DNA from: Streptomyces sp. NBC_00083 | Lineage (GTDB): Bacteria; Actinomycetota; Actinomycetes; Streptomycetales; Streptomycetaceae | Direction: 5' to 3' | Assembly (NCBI RefSeq): GCF_026343295.1 | Contig: NZ_JAPELY010000002.1 | Span: forward strand, 124,001 to 188,000 | DNA length: 64,000 bases | Shown here: positions 9,711 through 19,486 of the stretch, piece after piece | Layout of the letters: each line of letters starts with the position of its first letter | How positions within the stretch are numbered: the first letter of the stretch is position 1 | The notes under the pieces: model-generated | The model's database searches: none | The model's input: the letters and a program-made list of their open reading frames with translations, nothing else | What the model was told of the DNA's origin: nothing | Translations under genes and position numbers: made by a program

Positions 9711-11222
9711 TCAGTGGACGGGGTGCATGGTGCGCTTGAGCCAGGGGGCGGCGACGATCACGGCGATGCCGACGAGCACCGCGATGGCGCCGTTGACGCC
9801 GAAGTACGCCGGATTGGAGACCTTTCCGTACACCTTCACGGTCTGCGCCTGGATGCCGTTGGCGAGCGCGAGGGAGAGGAACCAGAGCGACATCGTCTGG
9901 CTGGCGAAGGCCCGCGGGGCGAGCTTGGTGGTGGCCGACATGCCGGAGGTTTCGAGCAGGATGTCGCCGAGCCCGAGCAGCAGGTACGAGCCGACGATCC
10001 ACCAGGCCGCCATCTTGTAGGTGTCGGTGGCGTGGCCCGACGTCGGCAGGACCATCAGCAGGAACGACAGGCCGCCCAGGATCACACCGAAGGCGATCTT
10101 GTTGGAGGCGTGCGGCTGGCGCGGGCCCATGCGGGCCCACACGGCGGCCACCACCGGCGCGAGCGCCACCTCGAACGCGCCGAGCGCGGAGGCGTACCAG
10201 CTGGCCGGGAAGTGGAAGCCGAGGATGGTCGTCTCGGCGTTGGTGGAGGCGAGCAGCATCATCGTCGAGTACGCCTGGAACAGGATGAAGTTGAACGCGA
10301 CCGAGGCGAGGAACAGGACCACGTAGGGCCGCAGGCGGCCGCGTTCCTCGGCGCTCACGCGGGGGCTCGCGAACATCACCGCGAAGTAGACGATCGGTGC
10401 GATCACCGAGATCAGGGTGAGCAGGTCGACGAAGCGGCCCATCGTGAGCCAGCCGCCGAGGGAGAGCAGCACGGCGAGCGCGGCCACGATCACCGCGCCG
10501 AGGACCATCAGGCGGACCGCGCGCCGCATGCCCTCGGGCGGCAGGGCGAATTCGGCCGCGTGCTTGCGTCCGGCCAGGTGGCGCCGGCCGAGCACGTACT
10601 GGATCAGGCCGAACGTCATGCCGATCGCGGCGGCCGAGAAGCCCCAGTGCCAGCCCTTGTGGTCGCCGAGCCAGCCGGTGATCAGCGGGCCGAGGAAGGC
10701 GCCGATGTTGATGCCCATGTAGTAGAGGGCGAAGCCGGCGTCGCGCCGCTCGTCGTCGGTGCGGTAGAGCTTGCCGACCATGGTGGCCACATTGGGCTTG
10801 AGCAGGCCGGTCCCCGCGCTGATCAGGCCGAGCCCGGCCCAGGTCGCGGCCGGGGCGGGCACGGCCATCGCGTAGTGGCCGCAGGCGATGAGGACGCCGC
10901 CGTACAGGACCGCGCGGTAGGAGCCGAGGATGCGGTCGGCGAGCCAGCCGCCTCCCACCGAGACCAGATAGACCAGGGTGCCGTACGCGGCCGAGACCGA
11001 GGCCGCGGTGCCGGCGGCCATGCCCATGCCGCCGTGGGCGACCGAGTCGGCGAAGTACAGGACGAGGATTGCCTGCATGCCGAGGAACGAGAATCGCTCC
11101 CAGACCTCCAGGCCGGAGAGGGTGACGAGGCCGCGGGGCTGGCCGAAAAGGGCATGATCGTCCTCGGGCGGCGGCTGTTCCGCGGCCGGTTCTTCGGGGG
11201 TCTCAGCCATGGTCTCGGACAA
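9711..11222 (-). CDS. POT-family proton-coupled oligopeptide transporter
   Basis: A twelve-helix major-facilitator protein of the proton-dependent di/tripeptide transporter family. The first helix has the family ExxER pattern (LEVWERFSFLGMQAILVLYF). The second POT signature is near GFALYYMGINIGAFLGPLITG. Two starts are possible. TTG 11222 has aggag eight bases upstream, while ATG 11210 lies four codons downstream with poorer spacing; I used TTG (503 residues). The CocE-type hydrolase gene follows after 38 bases, so the pair may be a peptide import and cleavage operon. It is divergent from the polyprenyl synthase gene. Confidence 0.9.
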   Translation of the reverse strand: MSETMAETPEEPAAEQPPPEDDHALFGQPRGLVTLSGLEVWERFSFLGMQAILVLYFADSVAHGGMGMAAGTAASVSAAYGTLVYLVSVGGGWLADRILGSYRAVLYGGVLIACGHYAMAVPAPAATWAGLGLISAGTGLLKPNVATMVGKLYRTDDERRDAGFALYYMGINIGAFLGPLITGWLGDHKGWHWGFSAAAIGMTFGLIQYVLGRRHLAGRKHAAEFALPPEGMRRAVRLMVLGAVIVAALAVLLSLGGWLTMGRFVDLLTLISVIAPIVYFAVMFASPRVSAEERGRLRPYVVLFLASVAFNFILFQAYSTMMLLASTNAETTILGFHFPASWYASALGAFEVALAPVVAAVWARMGPRQPHASNKIAFGVILGGLSFLLMVLPTSGHATDTYKMAAWWIVGSYLLLGLGDILLETSGMSATTKLAPRAFASQTMSLWFLSLALANGIQAQTVKVYGKVSNPAYFGVNGAIAVLVGIAVIVAAPWLKRTMHPVH

Positions 11223-11400
11223 AAGCTCCACTCCTGATCGTATGAGCTGATCAAGAACATACCGGGGTACGGGGGACTGTGCGCGGGCGGTGACGGGAAG
11301 GCGCCCATGGTGATCGAACAGCGACCCGATACGCTGACTTGAGTGAAGGCAGCGACACATCGACAATCCGTGTGATCGTCAGCAGACAGGAGTACCCCTC

Positions 11401-12411
11401 GTGACCGTCGTCGGGCCGTTCGGGCTGAGCGTGCGGGACCAGGCACTTGAAGCCGATGTCCAGACCGGATTGGCAGCTGTCGAGGCGGGGCTGCTCGATG
11501 CCACCAAGAGCGAGGTCCCGTTCATCACGGAGGCCGCGCAACACCTCATCCGTGCAGGTGGCAAGCGGTTCCGTCCGTTGATCGTGATGCTGGCCGCCCA
11601 GTTCGGTGATCCCTACTCGCCCGGCGTCGTGCCCTCGGCCGTGGTCGTCGAGCTCACCCACCTCGCGACGCTGTACCACGACGACGTGATGGACGAGGCC
11701 GATGTGCGGCGCGGCGTGGACAGCGCCAACACCCGCTGGGGCAACTCCGTCGCGGTCCTGACGGGTGATTTTCTCTTCGCGCGCGCGTCGCACATACTGG
11801 CGGATCTCGGCCCCGAGGCCGTACGCATTCAGGCCGAGGCGTTCGAACGGCTCGTCACGGGACAGATCCTGGAGACCGCGGGCCCCCGCGACGGGCGCGA
11901 CCCGGTCGACCACTACCTCGACGTGCTGGCCGGCAAGACCGGCTCGCTCGTCGCGGTCTCCGGCCGGTTCGGCGCGATGATGTCCGGCGCCGACGAGTCG
12001 GTCGTCGACATCCTCACGCAGTACGGCGAGCGCCTGGGCACCGCCTTCCAGCTCGCCGACGACGTCCTGGACATCGCAAGCGACTCCCACGAGTCCGGCA
12101 AGACCCCGGGCACCGACCTGCGCGAGGGCATCCCCACGCTGCCGGTCCTGCATCTGCGGGCCCGCGCCGCCAAGGACGGCCTCCCCGAGGACCTGGAGCT
12201 CGTGGCGCTGCTCGACGGCGACCTCAGCGACGACGCCCGGCACGCGGAGGCGCTGCGCCGGCTGCGCGTCCACCCGGCGCTCGAACAGGCGCGCAAGGAC
12301 ACCGTGCGGTACGCGGAGGAGGCGAGGGCCACCCTCGCGCCGCTGCCCTCGGGGTATGCGAAGTCCGCGCTGGAAGAGCTCTGCGACGCGGTCGTGCACC
12401 GCGCCGGCTGA
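11401..12411 (+). CDS. Long-chain polyprenyl diphosphate synthase
   Basis: This trans-prenyltransferase condenses isopentenyl diphosphate onto an allylic primer to make the all-trans chain, in this setting probably the menaquinone side chain. The 336 residues carry both aspartate-rich motifs: DDVMD at 94-98 and DDVLD at 220-224. The residue five before the first Asp is Ala, as in IspB-type enzymes. Bulky residues there stop elongation early, so a long product is expected. The GTG start is preceded by acaggag at good spacing. Menaquinone is the electron acceptor of complex I, which fits the surrounding nuo genes. Confidence 0.9.
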   Translation: MTVVGPFGLSVRDQALEADVQTGLAAVEAGLLDATKSEVPFITEAAQHLIRAGGKRFRPLIVMLAAQFGDPYSPGVVPSAVVVELTHLATLYHDDVMDEADVRRGVDSANTRWGNSVAVLTGDFLFARASHILADLGPEAVRIQAEAFERLVTGQILETAGPRDGRDPVDHYLDVLAGKTGSLVAVSGRFGAMMSGADESVVDILTQYGERLGTAFQLADDVLDIASDSHESGKTPGTDLREGIPTLPVLHLRARAAKDGLPEDLELVALLDGDLSDDARHAEALRRLRVHPALEQARKDTVRYAEEARATLAPLPSGYAKSALEELCDAVVHRAG

Positions 12412-12633
12412 CCCGACGGGGGCGGCCGCCGCCCCCTACGGGACGGGGCCCCGGTCTCGGGGTTCCGTCATCCCAGAGAGGTACGCCGGGTTGCTCCTGG
12501 GGGCTGACGCGCGGGGCCGTGCATTTTGGTCGAATGGATATCACCACTCCTGACCAATTCGGGTGAGAATGGCGGCGCGGGGTGGAACTGAGCACGACGG
12601 ACGGACGCCGCCGACCACGGAGGTAGGGCACAC

Positions 12634-13866
12634 ATGGCACCGAACGACAGCGCACAGGCCACCGACGAGGGCCAGGAGCCCGGCGCCGGGCGCCGAAAGG
12701 CGGCGCGCTACATCGTCCCGGTCGCGGTAGCGGGCGTGGCGGCCGCGACCATCGGACTGGTCCCGGCACTCGCCGCGGCCGGTGACCCCAGTCTGCCGAA
12801 GATCAGCGCACAGCAGCTCATCGAGAAGATCGCCGCGTCGGACACCCAGCAGCTCTCCGGCACGGTGAAGATCACCACCGACCTGGGCCTGCCCGGCCTG
12901 GACAGCCTCGGCTCGTTGGTCCCCAAGGCCGGCGGCTCCGGCAAGTCGGCCGCACCGCAGGACAAGCTCACCGAGCTGGCGTCCGGCACCCACACCCTGC
13001 GCGTCGCGGCCGACGGCCCCGACCGCCAGAAGGTGTCGATCCTGGAGGACGCGGCCGAGTACAGCCTCATCCACAACGGCGACGACGTCTGGGCGTACGA
13101 CAGCGGCTCCAACCAGGCCTATCACGCGCAGCACTCCGCGGCCGACGGGGCGAAGGAGCACGGCGGCCGGGCGCACGGCGGCAAGACGCCGGACGCGGGC
13201 GTTCCGACCACGCCGAAGGCGATCGCCGACCAGTTCCTGAAGAACGTCGACCCGACCACCGCGGTCTCGGTCGACGGCACGGCGCAGGTGGCCGGGCACG
13301 ACGCGTACCAGCTCCTGATCAAGCCCAAGCAGTCCGGTTCGACGATCGGGTCGGTGCGCATCGCCGTCGACGCCAAGACGGGCGTGCCGCTGAAGGTCAC
13401 GCTCTCGTCGAGCGCGGGCGGCAAGGCCGTGGTCGACGCGGGCTTCACCAAGGTCGACTTCTCCAAGCCGTCCGCGAGCACCTTCGCCTTCACCCCGCCC
13501 AAGGGCGCGAAGGTCACCGAGGACGACGGCAAGCAGAAGCAGAGCTTCAAGCCCGAGCAGAGCCTGCCCGGCGGGCTCGGCGGCCTGGGCGACGGCAAGA
13601 ACACCAAGGTGATCGGCGAGGGCTGGACCGCCATCGCCACGTTCGACACCGGCGGCAAGGGCATGCCGAAGGCGGAGCAGGGCAAGGGCGGCGGCGACGC
13701 CCAGAAGTTCCTCGACTCCCTCGGCGACAAGGCGTCCGGCCCGTTCGGCACGGGCACGGTCTTCAAGACCCGCGTGGTCAACGCCTTGATCACGGACAAC
13801 GGCAAGGTGTACGTGGGTGCCGTGACCAAGGACGCGCTGATCGCGGCGGCCAACTCCAACAAGTAA
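12634..13866 (+). CDS. Membrane-anchored LolA-like (DUF2092-type) protein
   Basis: A 410-residue envelope protein. A cytosolic stretch of about 27 residues ends in RRKAARY and is followed by one hydrophobic segment at about 28-48 (VPVAVAGVAAATIGLVPALAA). The rest is extracytoplasmic. It resembles the LolA-like fold used for outer-membrane lipoprotein carriers and actinobacterial sigma-regulator-like proteins: alternating strands with LSGTVKIT near the start, and a hydrophobic half-barrel. No lipobox is visible. It is followed after 119 bases by an ABC ATPase and permease. A general role in binding a lipid or lipoprotein is inference. Confidence 0.7.
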   Translation: MAPNDSAQATDEGQEPGAGRRKAARYIVPVAVAGVAAATIGLVPALAAAGDPSLPKISAQQLIEKIAASDTQQLSGTVKITTDLGLPGLDSLGSLVPKAGGSGKSAAPQDKLTELASGTHTLRVAADGPDRQKVSILEDAAEYSLIHNGDDVWAYDSGSNQAYHAQHSAADGAKEHGGRAHGGKTPDAGVPTTPKAIADQFLKNVDPTTAVSVDGTAQVAGHDAYQLLIKPKQSGSTIGSVRIAVDAKTGVPLKVTLSSSAGGKAVVDAGFTKVDFSKPSASTFAFTPPKGAKVTEDDGKQKQSFKPEQSLPGGLGGLGDGKNTKVIGEGWTAIATFDTGGKGMPKAEQGKGGGDAQKFLDSLGDKASGPFGTGTVFKTRVVNALITDNGKVYVGAVTKDALIAAANSNK

Positions 13867-13985
13867 CGGGCACGGGGGGAAGGCGGGTTGGGGGAGGGGA
13901 GCCGGGGCTCCGGTTTCCTCCCCCGGCCCGGTCCGGCCCCTCCGGGGACCAGGGGGCTCGGCCTCCGGCCCGGAAAGGGGCGCGG

Positions 13986-14936
13986 GTGGGCAACAGTTCG
14001 GCGGTCATCGAGACGCGGGGGCTGAGCAAGCGGTTCCGCGGCGGCCAGCTGGCCGTGGAGGGGCTCGACCTCACCGTGCCCCGCGGCAGCGTCTTCGGTT
14101 TCCTCGGCCCCAACGGGTCCGGCAAGACCACCACCATCCGCATGCTGATGGGGCTCATCGAGCCGACGGCGGGCACCGCGCGGGTCCTGGACAGCCCCAT
14201 GCCGCGCGCGGCCCGCACCGTGCTGCCCCGGGTCGGCGCCCTCATCGAGGGCCCGGCCCTCTACCCCTTCCTGTCGGGCCGCGACAATCTGCTGCGCTAC
14301 GACGCGGCCGATCCCACGGCCGACCCGCGCAGCCGCACCGCCCGGGTGGCCGCCGCGCTCGACCGGGTGGGCCTCACCGTCGCGGCCGGCAAGAAGGCAC
14401 GGGCGTACTCCCTGGGCATGAAGCAGCGCCTCGGCCTGGCGTCCGCGCTGCTCCAGCGCAGGGAGCTGCTCGTCCTCGACGAGCCGACCAACGGGCTCGA
14501 CCCCCAGGGGATGCGCGAAATCCGCTCCCTGATAAGGGAGTTGGCCGACGACGGGACGACCGTCTTCCTCTCCTCGCACCTGCTCGACGAGATCGAGCAG
14601 GTCTGCTCGCACGCCGCGGTGATGAACCAGGGCCGGCTCGTCGTCCAGGGCGAGGTGGCCGAGCTCGCGGCGAGCGCCCGCGGCCGGCTCGCGGTGACCA
14701 CCCCGGACACCGGCGCGGCGGCCCGCCTCCTCAAGGAGCGCGGGATCGCCGATGTCACCGTCGCCAGAGAGGACCGCGTCACGGGTGAACTCCCGCTGGA
14801 TGACGTCGAGTTGGCGGACATCAACGCCGGGCTCGTCCGGGCCGGGGTGCGGGTGCGCGGATTCGTGGCCGAGCGGGCCTCCCTGGAGGACGCGTTCGTC
14901 GCACTGACCGGGGAGGGCTTCGATGTCGCGGGCTGA
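13986..14936 (+). CDS. ABC transporter ATP-binding protein
   Basis: A 316-residue ATPase of the ABC-2 exporter class. It has Walker A GPNGSGKT at 41-48, the signature stretch YSLGMKQRLGLASA and Walker B ELLVLDEPTNGLDP, then the H-loop SSHLLDE. The GTG start follows ggaaagggg at normal spacing. Its last 14 bases overlap the permease gene, so the two are translationally coupled. The C-terminal extension of about 90 residues is typical of drug or lipid exporters. The substrate is unknown. Confidence 0.93.
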   Translation: MGNSSAVIETRGLSKRFRGGQLAVEGLDLTVPRGSVFGFLGPNGSGKTTTIRMLMGLIEPTAGTARVLDSPMPRAARTVLPRVGALIEGPALYPFLSGRDNLLRYDAADPTADPRSRTARVAAALDRVGLTVAAGKKARAYSLGMKQRLGLASALLQRRELLVLDEPTNGLDPQGMREIRSLIRELADDGTTVFLSSHLLDEIEQVCSHAAVMNQGRLVVQGEVAELAASARGRLAVTTPDTGAAARLLKERGIADVTVAREDRVTGELPLDDVELADINAGLVRAGVRVRGFVAERASLEDAFVALTGEGFDVAG

Positions 14937-15825
14937 GACCGCGGAAGTGGCGGACCGGGCGCCGGACACGGCGCCGGCCCGGAAGCCGGGCGTCCTGTGG
15001 TCGCTCGGCCTCTTCCGCTCCGAGATCGTCACCGTGCTGCGCCGCTGGCGCACGCTCGCCCTGCTCGCGGTGCTCGCCGCCGTGCCGGTCCTCATCGGTA
15101 TCGCGGTGCGGATCGAGACGGGCGACGGCGGGGGCGGCGGCAGGGGCGGCGAGGGCCCGGCCTTCGTCTCCCAGATCACCAACAACGGGCTCTTCCTGGT
15201 CTTCGCCGCGCTCGCGGCCACCCTGCCGGTCTTCCTGCCGATGGCGGTCGGCGTGGTGGCGGGCGACGCGGTGGCGGGCGAGGCCGGCTCGGGCACCCTG
15301 CGCTATCTGCTGGTCGCCCCGGCCGGGCGCACCCGGCTGCTGCTCGCCAAGTACGCCTCGGTACTGGTGTTCTGTCTGACGGCGACGCTGGTGGTGGCCG
15401 CGTCCGCGCTCGCGGTCGGCCTCCTGCTCTTCCCGCTCGGCGACGTCACGACCATCTCCGGTACGCAGATCTCCTTCGCGGACGGGCTGCTGCGGGCGGC
15501 GGCGGTCGCCGGGGTGGTCGCCGTCTCGCTATCCGGAATGGCGGCGCTCGGCCTGTTCGTCTCGACGCTGACCAGTAGCGGGATCGCCGCGATGGCCTCG
15601 ACCGTCGGGCTGCTCGTCACGGTCCAGATCCTGGGCCAGATACCGCAGTTGCACGCGATGGGGCCGTATCTGTTCCCGCACTACTGGCTGTCCTTCGCGG
15701 ACGTGCTGCGCGAGCCCGTCTACTGGGACCAGCTGGTGAAGAACTTCGAGCTCCAGGCGCTGTACGTCGCGGTCTTCGGCTCGGCGGCGTGGGCCCGCTT
15801 CACCACGAAGGACATCACCGCGTGA
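14923..15825 (+). CDS. ABC-2 type transporter permease
   Basis: A 300-residue membrane protein with six hydrophobic segments. An N-terminal cytosolic arm of about 40 residues is followed by LALLAVLAAVPVLIGIAV, and a Gly-rich loop lies at about 66-75. The pattern fits ABC-2 permeases. The ATG lies inside the end of the ATPase gene, so both are expressed as a unit. It probably dimerises to form the channel of an exporter. Confidence 0.9.
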   Translation: MSRAETAEVADRAPDTAPARKPGVLWSLGLFRSEIVTVLRRWRTLALLAVLAAVPVLIGIAVRIETGDGGGGGRGGEGPAFVSQITNNGLFLVFAALAATLPVFLPMAVGVVAGDAVAGEAGSGTLRYLLVAPAGRTRLLLAKYASVLVFCLTATLVVAASALAVGLLLFPLGDVTTISGTQISFADGLLRAAAVAGVVAVSLSGMAALGLFVSTLTSSGIAAMASTVGLLVTVQILGQIPQLHAMGPYLFPHYWLSFADVLREPVYWDQLVKNFELQALYVAVFGSAAWARFTTKDITA

Positions 15826-15886
15826 CACCGGGTGGAAGGGAAAGCGGTACGGTCGCGTCGAGCCCACCCCCGTGACGGCTCGACAC

Positions 15887-15908
15887 GACACGTTCCGTTT
15901 CCCGTGTC
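15887..15908. promoter_or_regulatory. Inverted repeat upstream of TetR gene
   Basis: Arms gacacg and cgtgtc, ten bases apart, lie about 60 bases before the TetR-type gene at 15970. The surrounding bases are less GC-rich than average. It may be a promoter or operator element. No direct evidence links it to the regulator. Confidence 0.35.
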
Positions 15909-15969
15909 ATTGTTGGAGCCGCGCGTTCTGGTGTCAATCCGGTTCCGTGCCTGCTCGTAGAGTGAGGAC

Positions 15970-16575
15970 ATGATCACCCCGTCCGAGTCAGCCCCGAGCT
16001 CACGGCGGCGCAGCGAGAAGTCGCGTCGTGCGACGTTGTCGGCCGCGCTCGAACTGTGCACGGAGAACGGGTACGGCAAGGTCACCATCGAGGCCATCGC
16101 GGCGCGTGCCGGGGTGAGCAAGAAGACGATCTACCGCTGGTGGCCGACGAAGGGCGCGGTCCTGCTCGACGCGGTGACCGAACTCGTGGTCAGCGACACG
16201 CCGTTCCCCGACACCGGGGACATCGACGCCGATCTGAGCACCCACATCGGCAGCCTGGTGCAGCTGTTCAGCGCGCCCGTGGCGGGACCCGCGTACACCG
16301 GGATCCTCTCCGAGGTGCTGCACGACGAGCGGCTGGCCAGGACGGTCAACGAGCAGTTCGTCATCCCCCGCGTCGCGCTGGTCCACGCACGCATGCGCCG
16401 CGCCCAGGAGCAGGGCCAGCTGCCCCCGGACGCGGATCTGCCGCTCGCCGTCGAACTGCTCTACGGCCCGCTCTACTACCGCCACGCGCTGCGCCGCCCG
16501 CTCCCTTCGCCGGAGCGGGTGGAGGAGATCGTGGCCCATGTCATGCGGGCGTTGCGGGCGCCGGCGTCGCGCTGA
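15970..16575 (+). CDS. TetR/AcrR-family transcriptional regulator
   Basis: A 201-residue DNA-binding protein. The N-terminal helix-turn-helix lies at about 20-65 and has the family pattern TIEAIAARAGVSKKTIYRWWPTK. The WW-P-K motif matches the AcrR subgroup with a TetR C-terminal domain near YGPLYYRHAL. The ATG follows gtgagg. A TAGAGT -10-like hexamer lies only five bases upstream, so a leaderless mRNA is possible. The gene ends inside the convergent FMN reductase gene, with a 35-base overlap. The regulated gene is unknown. The reductase or the ABC transporter upstream are candidates. Confidence 0.9.
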   Translation: MITPSESAPSSRRRSEKSRRATLSAALELCTENGYGKVTIEAIAARAGVSKKTIYRWWPTKGAVLLDAVTELVVSDTPFPDTGDIDADLSTHIGSLVQLFSAPVAGPAYTGILSEVLHDERLARTVNEQFVIPRVALVHARMRRAQEQGQLPPDADLPLAVELLYGPLYYRHALRRPLPSPERVEEIVAHVMRALRAPASR

Positions 16576-17116
16576 AGAACGTCTTGGCCTGGGCGACGGC
16601 GTCCAAGTCGCCCTCGATGTCGCCGGGTTCGGTGCCGGTGCCGAGGAGCGCGCCGCCCCAGCGCATGCCCAGGTACGTGGCCGAGCGCCGCAGGGTGTCC
16701 ACCAGGGGGTCGGCGGCGGAGTGGTCGGCCCCGGCGAGCACGCTCACACCCCACAGGGTGCGGCCCGTCATGCGCTGCTTGAAGTCCAGCTCGGGGCGGG
16801 AGAGCCAGGTCACCCAGTGGTCGAGGTAGTGCTTGACCGGAGCCGAGACGCTGTACCAGTACAGGGGCGAGGCGATCACCAGGTCGGTGGCGGCCAGGGT
16901 CGCGTCCAGAAGTCTCGCCGCGTCGCCGGTGGGCGCGGGCGGTACCGGGTCCTCGCCGTGCCGGATGTCGCGGAACGGCGGGAGTTCGAGGTCGACGAGG
17001 CTGAGCCAGCGCGCGGTGTCACCGGCGGGCAACTGCTCGGCGGCGTGCCGCGCGAGCGCCTCGGTGTTGCCGCCGCCGCGGGTGCTGCCGAGCAGGAAAA
17101 GGAAATCGCGGGCCAT
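16541..17116 (-). CDS. NAD(P)H-dependent FMN reductase-like flavodoxin-fold protein
   Basis: A 191-residue flavodoxin-fold oxidoreductase. The N-terminus FLFLLGSTRGGGNTEALARHAA is the FMN phosphate loop of the family. The later ATDLVIASPLYWYSVSAPVKHYLDHW segment is typical of NAD(P)H:quinone and FMN reductases. The expected role is two-electron reduction of quinones or nitro compounds, or reduction of FMN. The ATG follows ggagggg. A long AT-rich palindrome lies 34-82 bases upstream, probably the promoter and operator. The 3' end overlaps the TetR-type gene on the opposite strand. Confidence 0.88.
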   Translation of the reverse strand: MARDFLFLLGSTRGGGNTEALARHAAEQLPAGDTARWLSLVDLELPPFRDIRHGEDPVPPAPTGDAARLLDATLAATDLVIASPLYWYSVSAPVKHYLDHWVTWLSRPELDFKQRMTGRTLWGVSVLAGADHSAADPLVDTLRRSATYLGMRWGGALLGTGTEPGDIEGDLDAVAQAKTFFSATPAPATPA

Positions 17117-17149
17117 GGTCCCCTCCGTCTGTGACCGGGCCGGTCGGGG

Positions 17150-17198
17150 CCCGGAGAATCATGCACATGCAGTATATGCACATGCATGATTCTCCGGG
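17150..17198 (-). promoter_or_regulatory. Large palindromic operator upstream of FMN reductase gene
   Basis: Perfect 16-base arms (cccggagaatcatgca and tgcatgattctccggg) are separated by 17 bases. The interior contains the direct repeat atgcacatgca twice, and a TATACT hexamer on the minus strand at 17171-17176 that could be the -10 box. The block is strikingly AT-rich for this chromosome. The regulator that binds is not identified. Confidence 0.75.
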
Positions 17199-17301
17199 AG
17201 CGGTTGACGGTCCCTCGGTGTGGGCTCAACTCGCCTGATGGCGCGGAGAGATGGGGAGGCGGAGTCGGGCGCGGCGCGCCAGGGTTCGCGGGCGCGGGCG
17301 C

Positions 17302-17350
17302 GGGTGGGGTCTGGGTCTGGGTTGGGGTCGGGGTCGGGGTCGGGGTCGGG
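17302..17350 (+). repeat. G-run microsatellite at the end of the ABC-F gene
   Basis: Nine runs of three or four G are separated by one to three bases, mostly a ggggtc hexamer repeat, ending at the ABC-F stop codon. The plus strand could fold as a G-quadruplex. The minus-strand mRNA of the ABC-F gene would be C-rich here. Confidence 0.75.
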
Positions 17351-19027
<1,677 letters not shown>

Positions 19028-19095
19028 GGGGGATCCCCTGGGGTACTCGGTACGGGTTCTTCTTCCTGACTCCTGGCTGCTGCCTCACGGCAGGG

Positions 19096-19128
19096 GGCAG
19101 CGCGGGACCGGCACCGCCGGGCGCTGCC
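19096..19128 (-). terminator. Candidate attenuator hairpin before ABC-F gene
   Basis: The 8-bp arms ggcagcgc and gcgctgcc enclose a second 5-bp stem (ccggc/gccgg) with a three-base loop. The hairpin lies seven bases after the leader-peptide stop on the minus strand. A small ctgcc/ggcag hairpin follows downstream at about 19080-19095, sharing the ggcag element and so a possible alternative pairing. No clear U-run follows. It may stop transcription or sequester translation signals. Confidence 0.55.
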
Positions 19129-19135
19129 GCGGGGG

Positions 19136-19168
19136 TCAGCGGAAGAAGTAGTACGAGTACGTGGGCAT
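19136..19168 (-). CDS. Leader peptide MPTYSYYFFR upstream of ABC-F gene
   Basis: An eleven-codon open frame (ATG to TGA) encodes MPTYSYYFFR, with five aromatic residues in positions 4-9. Its ATG lies six bases downstream of a TAGCCT -10-like box, so the mRNA may be leaderless. The ABC-F start is 108 bases beyond its stop, with a hairpin between. Ribosome stalling on short aromatic or basic leader peptides controls several ABC-F and methyltransferase resistance genes in actinomycetes. That this peptide is translated and stalls is inference. Confidence 0.7.
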   Translation of the reverse strand: MPTYSYYFFR

Positions 19169-19174
19169 GAGCCC

Positions 19175-19212
19175 AGGCTAGCCCGGACACCCCGCCCCTG
19201 TCGCAACCTTTT
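19175..19212 (-). promoter_or_regulatory. Promoter of the ABC-F leader (WblC/WhiB7-like layout)
   Basis: On the minus strand the order is AAAAGG, TTGCGA (-35-like, 19201-19206), a GC-rich spacer of 20 bases, and TAGCCT (-10-like, 19175-19180). An A-tract directly before the -35 box is the pattern known for WhiB7/WblC-dependent resistance promoters. The spacer is longer than optimal. Dependence on WblC is inference. Confidence 0.5.
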
Positions 19213-19237
19213 CCCCGGGCCCCGCCCCGACACGGTC

Positions 19238-19475
19238 CGCACCCGAAGGCGGGGTGTCCTGGGGCTCCGCCCCAGACCCCGGTTCGCGCCTGAAGGGCGC
19301 TCGTCCTCTATCGCCGGACGGGCTCAGGTGGCCCGCATGGGCCGGAGTCGAGCAGCCGGACAGGCTGGGGGTGTCAGCGCTGGGCATGCTGCCAAGGTTG
19401 ACCCCCGCCTAGGGGCGCGGGGAACTGCGTGAGGCGCGGGCGCGGTCCGCAGGCGGGGCGGGGTTGCCCGGGGCT
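19238..19475. repeat. Dispersed intergenic repeats between ABC-F leader and rarD
   Basis: Contains gaaggcggggtgtcctgggg and the ctccgccccagacc, gcgcctgaagggcgctcgtc and cgccggacgggctca modules in the same order as at 3078-3164. Further on it holds ctaggggcgcggggaactgc. This fills most of the 318 bases between the ABC-F promoter and the end of rarD. No gene is evident. Confidence 0.75.
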
Positions 19476-19486
19476 CGGCGTGGTGG

